From JBJGXI01 sp045635475 (lineage in GTDB: Bacteria; Bacillota; Bacilli; Bacillales; Amphibacillaceae): a stretch of 64,000 nt of DNA. The DNA lies in contig NZ_JBJGXI010000011.1 of NCBI RefSeq assembly GCF_045635475.1, positions 1-64,000 of the forward strand, in the 5' to 3' direction. The notes under the pieces are model-generated. The model ran no database searches. It saw nothing but the letters and a program-made list of their open reading frames with translations, and was not told where the DNA came from. Both the position numbers and the translations under genes were made by a program. Positions 8,912 to 16,984 of the stretch are shown here, one piece after another; positions within the stretch are counted from its first letter, which is position 1, and the number at the start of each line of letters is the position of its first letter.

Positions 8912-10423
8912 TCAATAGACAAGCTTTTTAAAAATAGCAGGTTTACCGAACTCTGTCACTACTTCAACGTGCTCGCCATCACTTTGATATACATTATTGT
9001 TATATTCCCAACTACCTTTGGGAAGATATACTTTTCTGGATGTTTTTCCCTTCTCAACTATAGGGGCAACTAGAAATTGCTCGCCTAGCATAAACTGATC
9101 AATGATTTTTTCAACTGGGGCATCAGGAAACTCATAACTCATATATCTTACAATCGGTTCTCCTGTCTCTCTTGCATGTTGAACCAACTTCATCATGTAT
9201 GAAGCATGTTCTTCTCTGACGGATATACTTTTTTGAACGTATGAGAAATGAGTCTCATCAAGTATACGATATGGTGCCGCCGAGAATTGCATAGCTGGCA
9301 TTAAACAAGCAATTTCAGCATGGCGCACAAATAATTCTGGGTCTAAGTTTCCACTTAATTGTTGAAAATTTAAATACTCCCCTCCACCAATCATGTCTGG
9401 ACTTGTGAATGGATGCCCTGTTATACCTTGGACCAATGTATCTGGAATTAATGAAGCAATGCCATTTCTAGTCCATGAATGATTTTTATCACACAATCTT
9501 TGTAACAAAGGATAACCACCAGCGCGAAATGTTACACGGTATTCGTTAAACGGATACTGTTCCCCAAATTTTGCCCATAAATTAGACTGTCCATCAGGAG
9601 TAGTTTTATGGAATGTTTCGTTATCCAATCGATAAAAGATGCTATCACCTGCATCAAATTTGAACCCATCAATTCCTAGTTCTTGCAGTGCGTCCATCTG
9701 TTCTTTTAGCCATTGGTGAGCATTAGGATTTGTCATATCCAGAACCGCTGAATATCCATTCCACCACTTCGTTATAAACGGCTCTCCTTCTGGTGTTTTT
9801 ATTAAAATGTCTTTTGCTACGGCTTCTCTGTACTTGACTGTATCCGCACTGATGAACGGACAAATCCACAACATTACTTTAAATCCCAATGCTTTAAGGT
9901 GATCCACCATACGTTTAGGGTTAGGGAAATTTCCAGTGTGAAACGTCCAGTCTCCATAATAGTTGGACCAACCGTCATCAATCATGAGTACACCTTGTGG
10001 CATACCATTGCGAATGATATCCTCAGCATACTTTTCAATCGCTACTTGGGATTGATAAAACGTTAATTCAATCCATGTATTATAAATAATACTTTCAAAT
10101 AATTCTTGAGCCGGCATTCTATTTTCAAAGGGAAAATGACTATTCTTTGCAGCCAAATATGCCCCTTTTAAGTTTTGATATCCATCAGCTACTACTACAT
10201 CATTAGGAACATCGATAACACCATTTTCAAATGAAATCGTATAACCCGTATCTCGCCAAATAAATCTTCCTTTTGTTGAAATGAATAATGGCATTAATTG
10301 ATTAGGACTTTGATTTTCTGTTAGATTAATAGTGACATCACTATTTGCTCCAAAGGGCATTTTACTTCCATCAACCACATAACCACCATACCAATATTCA
10401 TTATCACGAATTCGTAATTGCAT
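8912..10423 (-). CDS. Glycoside hydrolase family 31 (alpha-glycosidase-like)
   Basis: A 503-residue enzyme with the GH31 barrel. The nucleophile region is DGFKFDAGD, giving Asp257 as nucleophile. DKNHSW, about 55 residues later, aligns with the acid/base loop (Asp312), and GITGHPF matches the conserved strand after it. It has no signal peptide and is shorter than most alpha-glucosidases, so it should act in the cytoplasm on imported oligosaccharide. The real start is the ATG at 10421-10423, five bases after AAGGAGG; a longer frame starts inside this ribosome site. GH31 covers alpha-glucosidase, alpha-xylosidase, alpha-galactosidase and others; specificity is open. Confidence 0.85.
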   Translation of the reverse strand: MQLRIRDNEYWYGGYVVDGSKMPFGANSDVTINLTENQSPNQLMPLFISTKGRFIWRDTGYTISFENGVIDVPNDVVVADGYQNLKGAYLAAKNSHFPFENRMPAQELFESIIYNTWIELTFYQSQVAIEKYAEDIIRNGMPQGVLMIDDGWSNYYGDWTFHTGNFPNPKRMVDHLKALGFKVMLWICPFISADTVKYREAVAKDILIKTPEGEPFITKWWNGYSAVLDMTNPNAHQWLKEQMDALQELGIDGFKFDAGDSIFYRLDNETFHKTTPDGQSNLWAKFGEQYPFNEYRVTFRAGGYPLLQRLCDKNHSWTRNGIASLIPDTLVQGITGHPFTSPDMIGGGEYLNFQQLSGNLDPELFVRHAEIACLMPAMQFSAAPYRILDETHFSYVQKSISVREEHASYMMKLVQHARETGEPIVRYMSYEFPDAPVEKIIDQFMLGEQFLVAPIVEKGKTSRKVYLPKGSWEYNNNVYQSDGEHVEVVTEFGKPAIFKKLVY

Positions 10424-10444
10424 CTTATCCTCCTTCACATGCGA

Positions 10445-11272
10445 TTACAGCTTTCCTCCTGAAGTCGCAATACCTTCGATAAATTTTCTCTGGAAAATAA
10501 TAAATATTAATAATATAGGCCAAATTGCGAGAAATGATCCTGCCATAAGTTCTGGGTAGTTTGTTGTGTACTGTCCTTGTAAAGTTGCCAACCCAGCTGA
10601 TAATGGCATTTTATCCTCGGAAATATTAACAATTAATGGCCACATTAAGTCTTTAAAGGCAAATAGCGCGGTGAATATACCCAAAGCAACTAGTCCTGAT
10701 CTGGCTAGTGGCAACATAATCCTCGTAAATATTTGCCCTTGATTACAACCATCTAAGATGGCAGCTTCCTCTAATTCATCCGGTAATCCCATAAAGAATT
10801 GTCGCAATAAGAATGTTCCAAATGCACTTACTAAACCTGGTAATATTAATCCTGAAACAGAGTCAAGAATACCAAGTTGTTGTGCTAGTAAGAACTGTGG
10901 AGCAATAAAAATCTGTGGTGGAATCATCAATTGAACTAAAACGACACTAAACAGGAAATTCTTAAATGGAAAATCAAGGCGTGCAAAAGCATATGCCGCC
11001 ATTGAACTGAAAACCAATGCAAAAACTACACGCCCTACTATCATCAGTAATGTATTGATGTAAAATGCATCAAACGGTAGTTTAGTCAGAATCTCAGGGA
11101 AGTTGCCCCATTGAGGTTCTGATGGAAACAAAATTGGAGGCACTGCTACTGATTCAGTTAGAGTTTTTATGGATGTAAGGCACATCCACACAAATGGCAT
11201 GATCATGATTATTGCGCCAATGATTAATAATGTATGGATGATTACTTTATTTCTTATTTTCCCCTTCTTCAT
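10445..11272 (-). CDS. Sugar ABC transporter permease, MalG type
   Basis: A 275-residue inner-membrane permease with six predicted membrane helices. The EAA loop that contacts the ATPase is visible as LPDELEEAAILDGCNQ, with the conserved Gly. N-terminal layout (short cytoplasmic start, then IIGAIIMIMPFVWM) is typical of MalG/YesQ proteins. The ATG follows AGGAGG by six bases. It pairs with the upstream permease 10 bases away. No ATPase is encoded in the locus, so a shared MsmX-type ATPase elsewhere is expected. Confidence 0.92.
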   Translation of the reverse strand: MKKGKIRNKVIIHTLLIIGAIIMIMPFVWMCLTSIKTLTESVAVPPILFPSEPQWGNFPEILTKLPFDAFYINTLLMIVGRVVFALVFSSMAAYAFARLDFPFKNFLFSVVLVQLMIPPQIFIAPQFLLAQQLGILDSVSGLILPGLVSAFGTFLLRQFFMGLPDELEEAAILDGCNQGQIFTRIMLPLARSGLVALGIFTALFAFKDLMWPLIVNISEDKMPLSAGLATLQGQYTTNYPELMAGSFLAIWPILLIFIIFQRKFIEGIATSGGKL

Positions 11273-11282
11273 TATGAACCTC

Positions 11283-12227
11283 CTAATAGTGAACCCATTT
11301 TTTCTGTAATTTCATTTGGATATACGTAAGCACTCCTATAAGTACTAGCAATACTAAAATGATCGTCGCACCATAACCTTTTTCATTCAGCATAAACGAA
11401 TGCTTAAAGAACAAATAAACAAGTGTCTGCGTATACGGAATAACTTCGCTTGTTGGGCTGAACATCATGTAGATAACATCAAAAATTTGTAACGAATTAA
11501 TCACTGTTGTTACACAGACAAAGAACAATGCAGGAGACACTAATGGTAATGTGATAGAAAAAAATTGACGTATCGGACCTGCGCCGTCTAAGTTGGAAGA
11601 TTCATAATAATCTTTCGGAATTTCCTGAAACCCCGCTATCAAAATGACCATATTATAGCCGATAGCACTCCATATACCGACAATAGCAATTGCGATAATT
11701 GTGAATTTGGGGTCTGTCAACCAAGACGGGCCTGTTATTCCGATGAGACTCAAAGCATGGTTGATTAAACCATAGTCAGAATTGTATAGCCATTTCCACA
11801 CCATCGCAATTGCTGCCGGTGTCGCTACCACTGGAAGGAAATATATGACACGGTAAATGGATATACCCCTAATCTTTTGATTCAGAAGTTCTGCTGCTAA
11901 GAGTGAAAAGATAATGATTCCCGGAACAACAATCAACGAATATCTAATGGTGTTCCATATTGCTAACGGTATATTTGTATCTTGGGCCAACTGTTCATAA
12001 TTTTCCCAACCAACCCACTGCGAGGATCCTAATCCACTAGACTGCTGAAAACTCATAAGAATAGTTTCAATGGCTGGTTTAATATTTAAAAAGAATAATC
12101 CCAACATTGTCGGGGCAATAAATATGATCGCCCAAAAAAGTGCATCCTTTTTATACCTTTTTTTCGCGAATGTAAAATACTGCGTTTTTTGTTTTTTTAT
12201 ATTTTGGGTGTTTTTAACAATTTCCAA
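11283..12227 (-). CDS. Sugar ABC transporter permease, MalF type
   Basis: A 314-residue permease with six predicted helices and an EAA-like loop (IPKDYYESSNLDGAG). The N-terminal cytoplasmic tail is rich in lysine. Start is TTG at 12225-12227 with AAGGGGG seven bases upstream. It lies directly downstream of the binding-protein gene, separated by a strong hairpin that probably tunes the ratio of binding protein to permease. It belongs to the carbohydrate uptake transporter-1 family (YesP-like), which imports oligosaccharides. Confidence 0.92.
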   Translation of the reverse strand: MEIVKNTQNIKKQKTQYFTFAKKRYKKDALFWAIIFIAPTMLGLFFLNIKPAIETILMSFQQSSGLGSSQWVGWENYEQLAQDTNIPLAIWNTIRYSLIVVPGIIIFSLLAAELLNQKIRGISIYRVIYFLPVVATPAAIAMVWKWLYNSDYGLINHALSLIGITGPSWLTDPKFTIIAIAIVGIWSAIGYNMVILIAGFQEIPKDYYESSNLDGAGPIRQFFSITLPLVSPALFFVCVTTVINSLQIFDVIYMMFSPTSEVIPYTQTLVYLFFKHSFMLNEKGYGATIILVLLVLIGVLTYIQMKLQKKWVHY

Positions 12228-12247
12228 GTTTATCCCCCTTCCTTTAA

Positions 12248-12285
12248 ATGTCTAAGATGAATACGTAGGTATTCATCTTAGACAT
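12248..12285 (-). promoter_or_regulatory. Intercistronic hairpin between binding-protein and permease genes
   Basis: A perfect 17-bp inverted repeat (12248-12264 with 12269-12285) and a four-base loop lie in the 76-base gap. There is no T-run after the stem, so it is more likely an mRNA-stabilising or processing structure than a full terminator. In such operons the structure usually allows more binding protein than permease. Confidence 0.75.
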
Positions 12286-12303
12286 CCATAACTTCATCTG
12301 GTT

Positions 12304-13575
12304 TTATTGATTCAGGATTTCATCCACTTCACTTGCTACATTATTAGTTGCTTCCTCCACTGTTTCCGTACCACTAAACATTTTTGCTAACCCTTCAGTG
12401 GCAATTGTTTCAGCTTTGTTAAAATTAGGTCCGTTCGGACGCAGTACACCATAATCTAGCATTTCTGAGAAAACCTTCGTGTTAAAGGTGTCTTCCGTTG
12501 ATTCTATAAATTTCGCTTCAGTTCCTTTATAAGCAGGAATTGCTGCTGCGGATCCACCTTGAATTTCCATCCCTTTTTGTGAGCTTAGGAAGTCTACGAA
12601 CTTAACAGCTGCCTCTTCATTTTCTGTATAAGCTGATACCGAATTTGCTAATCCATTGTATACAGTTGCTCTCGTTTTTCCTTTTGGCAGTACGGCAACA
12701 TCGACATGTTCTTTCAACTCTTCATTTGATGAATATTCTCCATACATCCATGAACCATCAAAAATCATAGCGACTTTTCCTGATGAAAATAAACTACGAA
12801 CATTATTTTCAGCGATTTTTGCAACTGTAGGTGATGTTTTGTCTTCCAATGAGAAATCAACCCACCATTGAAGTGCTTCTTGTGTTGCCGGAGTGTTTAG
12901 CATTGACTTTGTCTTATCATCACTAATGACAGCTCCTTCATTTTGGAAAATTGCATTATAGTAACCGACTTCTGTATCATTTGGTGCTGCAAATCCATAA
13001 ATACCTTGATCAGAATCTGTTAGTTGTTTTGCTGCTTCTTTAAATTTATCCCAATCCCAACTATCATCAGGATATGCTACACCTTTTTCATCAAAAATCT
13101 TTTTGTTATACCAAAGTCCTATAGTACTTACGTCTTTTGGAATACCAAAGTTTTTGCCATCATAACTATATAATTCGACTAAATCCTCCGGAAAGTTTCC
13201 TTCTACCTTTTTATACGAATCAGTAATATCAAGAAGTGCTCCTGCTTCCATATATCTAACCGCTTCACTACCATGCATCCAAAAAACATCTGGTAAAGTC
13301 TCTCCATTGGCACTTGCCTCAAGTTTTGTCCAATACTGATCCCAAGGAATTACTTGAACTTTTACAATAATATCTGAATTTTCATTCATAAACTCTTCTG
13401 CAACTTTTTCCATACCTGGTTTTTGGACTGGATCCCAGATTCCATAAGTAATTTCCGTTTTCTTACCTCCTGATCCGCTGGTGTCTTGGTCGCTTGAACT
13501 GTTGCAAGCTGTAAGTCCAGCTAAGATAGCTACTACTGCAATCATTAGAAAACTCATTTTTAATAATTTCTTCAC
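12304..13575 (-). CDS. Sugar ABC transporter substrate-binding lipoprotein
   Basis: A 423-residue extracellular solute-binding protein, family 1. The signal peptide ends in lipobox LTAC with Cys24 as lipidation site, followed by a Ser/Gly/Asp linker. The mature part carries typical family strings such as ITYGIWDP and FGIPKDVSTIGLWYNK. Start is GTG at 13573-13575, eight bases after GGAGG. It delivers the sugar to the two downstream permeases. A consensus cre site lies about 45 bases upstream, so carbon catabolite control is likely. Ligand unknown. Confidence 0.92.
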   Translation of the reverse strand: MKKLLKMSFLMIAVVAILAGLTACNSSSDQDTSGSGGKKTEITYGIWDPVQKPGMEKVAEEFMNENSDIIVKVQVIPWDQYWTKLEASANGETLPDVFWMHGSEAVRYMEAGALLDITDSYKKVEGNFPEDLVELYSYDGKNFGIPKDVSTIGLWYNKKIFDEKGVAYPDDSWDWDKFKEAAKQLTDSDQGIYGFAAPNDTEVGYYNAIFQNEGAVISDDKTKSMLNTPATQEALQWWVDFSLEDKTSPTVAKIAENNVRSLFSSGKVAMIFDGSWMYGEYSSNEELKEHVDVAVLPKGKTRATVYNGLANSVSAYTENEEAAVKFVDFLSSQKGMEIQGGSAAAIPAYKGTEAKFIESTEDTFNTKVFSEMLDYGVLRPNGPNFNKAETIATEGLAKMFSGTETVEEATNNVASEVDEILNQ

Positions 13576-13587
13576 TTAAATGACCTC

Positions 13588-13690
13588 CTATATTTAATTA
13601 TTACAAATTAAGCATAATGTAAACGCTTTCTGAAGTAAAAGCCCGCTTCTCAAGATTTATACCCAATCATTAACTTGATGAATGCGCTAT
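13588..13690 (-). repeat. Regulatory direct repeat, copy A (upstream of binding-protein gene)
   Basis: About 100 bases here match 16862-16963 with roughly 15 differences and one single-base gap. Both copies lie upstream of a minus-strand gene start, and both keep a promoter-like pair on the minus strand: TTTACT, 17 bases, TATGCT in this copy and TTTACC, 17 bases, TACGCT in the other. This copy contains an intact cre site; the other does not. Promoter assignment is inference. Confidence 0.65.
13617..13631. promoter_or_regulatory. Consensus cre site (CcpA operator)
   Basis: The 15 bases ATGTAAACGCTTTCT match WTGNAANCGNWNNCW at every position. The site lies about 42 bases upstream of the binding-protein start and overlaps the spacer and -10 of the proposed promoter, a position expected for repression. 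Confidence 0.7.
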
Positions 13691-13809
13691 ACTATTATTA
13701 ATGACCAAATTTATAACTATCATCGTTGTCTTAAATTTTTGCCCGTGGTAATCACAGCGATTTTATTTTATCTCAGGATCTACGGAGTTGCATTTCAGTT
13801 ATAGAAATT

Positions 13810-13842
13810 AATCAGGCTGCCTATTAAAGGCCGCCTGATTTT
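13810..13842 (-). terminator. Terminator of the wall-anchored protein gene
   Basis: AATCAGGC (13810-13817) pairs with GCCTGATT (13833-13840), with a further inner pairing of TGCCT with AGGC. It lies just after the stop of the 972-residue protein, but is followed only by a short A/T stretch on the minus strand, so its efficiency is uncertain. Confidence 0.5.
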
Positions 13843-13844
13843 AC

Positions 13845-16763
13845 TTACATTACTTGTTTTCTTCTAATAAACAGGGTAATTGCTCCTGCCAGCAACAATA
13901 TGGTCCCTAATAGCATGGAATTAAACATGTTCATTGCAGTATCTGGAAGCTCATTTCCGTCCTCTGAAGTGTCTCCATTATCAGGAACAACCTGATCGGC
14001 TTTTTCAAAAACGGCGAACTGCGTAAAATGGTTTGTTTCAGTTGTTACATAACCATCTTTATACGTACCGCCGACAGATACCCATTCACTAGCTTGTTCG
14101 TCAAAATAGTATATTTTTATCTTATCTGGATCTTGTACTCTTGACTCTTCTACTTTGAACTTTAACGTAACAGGTGCTTTGAAACTATGAATCTCTTTTC
14201 CTGCCTGAATAATGGTAAAGTCATACACAGTAGATAGTGCATCAGGATTACTTTCTTGTTTAGTAACTACAATTTCAACGGAACCTTCACCGAAGTTTTC
14301 TGCAGGGATGGTTAGTTCCACATCATTTTTTTTGATATAGATTACTGCACTCTTCGCTTTCAGGGTTGCAACCTGAGAAGCACTTAAATTAACCATTGAG
14401 TTATCAGAATCATCAAGTGTAATCTCTAATGTACCACCATCTACAACATTATTTACAACGCTATCATCTACTGTTGTAGCATTTGGGTTACTATCTTGAT
14501 CGTCGTCTTCATTACCACCTTGATCTTCTTGGTCATCGTCTTGGTCGCCTTGATCGGAACCCTCGACCTGTACTTGACCGATATTAAGCCATCCATTCGT
14601 TTCCTGCTCCTCGTTGGCGAAATGGAATGCCTTTGCTTTAGATGTGATTTCTGATAATGGGTTAACAACGCGAACTAAAATGTCATGTGTTCCGCTCCCT
14701 AGTATTGAAGTGTCACTTGTCCATTCCAACAAAACTTCATTGTTATCGCCAGTTTCCTCATCGTTCGGTAAAATTCCTGAGATGTCCCAATCGGTAGTCC
14801 ATTCCTTTATATTACCTTGCTCGTCTCTTGCTGCAAGCTCCACCTTCCAATTTTGATAGAAAGGAGCAACACCTGTATTTTTAACTTCAATTGCGGCTTG
14901 CAAATGACCATTATTTGCATTCACATATGCTGTAGGTACATGATACTCATAACCTAAACTCCGTGAAGCCTCACGGGCACGTTCAAGCGCATCTTCTTCT
15001 AGGGGAACTTGGAAAATCCCTTGTACTTTTAGCCAAGAAGCATGAGTCAGAGACAGACTGTCATAAAAATCTTCTCCTTGCGCTCCTTCAATCGGTTCAC
15101 CTAAATATTGAGGCGGGTCGTTATTCCACATATCAATTTGAATTTCGGGACGCATCTCTCCACCAATAGGTTCTTCTTTCCAATTTTCCATGGCGTTATT
15201 AGATTGAAGGCGTCCAACAAAATGCCATTCCATTCCACCATAACTAGGAGGTAAAGTTTGAAAAGCAAAGGAATCATCATGGAAACCAATATTCAAGTCT
15301 CGATTAAATGCAGTAGGATAACGCACAAGTACTCTTGTTTCATCAAACGAATCATCAAAGGTTTGAATAATAGCTTCTTGATTAGCCAAGCTTGGCATCC
15401 AGTCCGTTGCATGTCCATCCTCGTGTTCTGCTAATTCACCATCCCAAGATCCAGTTGGGGTCCAGCCATCCTGTGGGTAGGTATGCCATTCCCCCCAAAA
15501 CCCTATCAAACCAGCCTGAATGAAACCGACCCTAGGGTCTCCATCGTACTTTTCTCCAAGTGCTCCAATAAATTGTAGCACTGCGGTGTTAAGATTCTCA
15601 TCATCATAATCCGGAGCAACACTTGTTCCATCAGGCCCACCATTATTAAAGTAGTCATATTCCTTGGTTTCCAGCCCGAGATCTATCAAAAATTGAGGGA
15701 TTCCGGATGGCTTATGTGGGTAATCGAGATACACCCTAAAAATAGCCTGATTTCCTCTTGAAGCGATATCATCAATTCTAGATTCTAGCTTGCTCCAGTC
15801 ATACTCATTAAAATTTGTCATAATATCCTTCAGTGGTAGATAGAAGAATTCCATACTGTATGGCATCTGATTAACATTTGACCGCCATGTCTCATCATTG
15901 TCTTCGTAATATTGTTCTTCTCTTGCCTTACTAAAAGGTAAAAATCCCTTTAATGGGTTATCTATTGGTGCTCGTTTATAGTTAAGGTTAAACGTTTCGG
16001 AATCAGTTGCCCAATCTGGAGGTAAGGGTTTTTCACGTGGTTCATAAGGTTCTTCTACTGGCTCCTCATCAGACCCATCTGAAGTACCCCAAAGACCGAT
16101 GGAATCAATATATATTTCGTTTGTCGGATTTGCCTGTGGATTATAGCCAAATTCGACCCCTTCCATCTTAGCTAGATTAGGGTTATCACAGCTTTCTATA
16201 CATTGCCATGCCTTCTGTGTAAATTGGTCCCAGGCAATACGCACAATACCAGAAAAATTCTTCGGAATAGTCAGCATGGTATCAAAAGAAATCTCTTCCC
16301 ATGAATCGTTACCATCTTCTTTTAGTAAAGCATTAAAAGCTCCTTCTTGGCCAAAAACTTTAGATTCTGATTTAAGATCAAAGGTGAATTCAAATGGTTC
16401 CTCAGCCTGATTATGAATCCAAAAGCTGATTCCAGAATAATCGGTCCAATCACTTACTGAGAAATTGTGCGATAAGGCTGCCCAAGAATCTAAGGGCTCA
16501 TTAGGAATAATATGAATTGAATTTGCACCATCATTTACATAGTTTTGACTCAAAGTCCATTCGATGGCATTTCCTCCAGGTGACCAAAGTCCGTAAACGC
16601 TTTTTAATTCCTGATCTGTTGCATAGCTTTCAAAGTCATCGATGACTAAATTCGTTTCCGTAGACTCGGCATGTATCTTTAGACTTGAAAGTGGTGTTAT
16701 GACTAAGCTAAGAAGTAAAATAAAAACAAAAAAACAAGATGCAATTTTAGTGTTTCCTCTCAT
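13845..16763 (-). CDS. LPXTG-anchored DUF4874/DUF4832-type surface protein
   Basis: A 972-residue secreted protein. Residues 1-32 are a signal peptide. About 38-225 form a beta-rich carbohydrate-binding-like domain (IDDFESYA start, FWIHNQ). From about 255 a TIM-barrel-like module begins with NPLKGFLPF and continues through GFIQAGLIGFWGEWH, a layout typical of DUF4874 followed by DUF4832. A linker of Asp, Gln and Gly leads to a small beta domain. The C terminus has LPDTA (about 939-943), a membrane helix and RRKQ, a sortase signal. It likely captures or trims the sugar imported by the downstream ABC system. Enzymatic activity is not proven for the family. Confidence 0.8.
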   Translation of the reverse strand: MRGNTKIASCFFVFILLLSLVITPLSSLKIHAESTETNLVIDDFESYATDQELKSVYGLWSPGGNAIEWTLSQNYVNDGANSIHIIPNEPLDSWAALSHNFSVSDWTDYSGISFWIHNQAEEPFEFTFDLKSESKVFGQEGAFNALLKEDGNDSWEEISFDTMLTIPKNFSGIVRIAWDQFTQKAWQCIESCDNPNLAKMEGVEFGYNPQANPTNEIYIDSIGLWGTSDGSDEEPVEEPYEPREKPLPPDWATDSETFNLNYKRAPIDNPLKGFLPFSKAREEQYYEDNDETWRSNVNQMPYSMEFFYLPLKDIMTNFNEYDWSKLESRIDDIASRGNQAIFRVYLDYPHKPSGIPQFLIDLGLETKEYDYFNNGGPDGTSVAPDYDDENLNTAVLQFIGALGEKYDGDPRVGFIQAGLIGFWGEWHTYPQDGWTPTGSWDGELAEHEDGHATDWMPSLANQEAIIQTFDDSFDETRVLVRYPTAFNRDLNIGFHDDSFAFQTLPPSYGGMEWHFVGRLQSNNAMENWKEEPIGGEMRPEIQIDMWNNDPPQYLGEPIEGAQGEDFYDSLSLTHASWLKVQGIFQVPLEEDALERAREASRSLGYEYHVPTAYVNANNGHLQAAIEVKNTGVAPFYQNWKVELAARDEQGNIKEWTTDWDISGILPNDEETGDNNEVLLEWTSDTSILGSGTHDILVRVVNPLSEITSKAKAFHFANEEQETNGWLNIGQVQVEGSDQGDQDDDQEDQGGNEDDDQDSNPNATTVDDSVVNNVVDGGTLEITLDDSDNSMVNLSASQVATLKAKSAVIYIKKNDVELTIPAENFGEGSVEIVVTKQESNPDALSTVYDFTIIQAGKEIHSFKAPVTLKFKVEESRVQDPDKIKIYYFDEQASEWVSVGGTYKDGYVTTETNHFTQFAVFEKADQVVPDNGDTSEDGNELPDTAMNMFNSMLLGTILLLAGAITLFIRRKQVM

Positions 16764-16861
16764 AATTAACCTCCATGTTTTGAATTTGGAAAGCTTTCAT
16801 TCACCCAGGTCTGATTTTTGTTATCTATTAAACACCACCTTACAATAGGGAAAAAATGCAC

Positions 16862-16963
16862 CTATATTTTTATTGTTACAAATTAAGCGTAGTGTAATTG
16901 CCTTAAGAGGTAAAAGCCCACTTCTCAAGATTTGCACCCAAACATTAACTTTATGAATGCGCT
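16862..16963 (-). repeat. Regulatory direct repeat, copy B (upstream of wall-protein gene)
   Basis: Second copy of the segment at 13588-13690, about 85% identical. Here the cre core is lost (TGTAATTGCCTTAAG), while the flanks such as CTTCTCAAGATTT and TTATGAATGCGCT are kept. It lies about 100 bases upstream of the 972-residue protein gene. Confidence 0.65.
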
Positions 16964-16984
16964 TACTTTATATTTTCACTAAGC

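Noticed and set aside
8912..10423. Sulfoquinovosidase assignment for the GH31 enzyme
   Set aside because: I do not see the residues expected for sulfonate recognition, and no sulfoquinovose pathway genes are adjacent.
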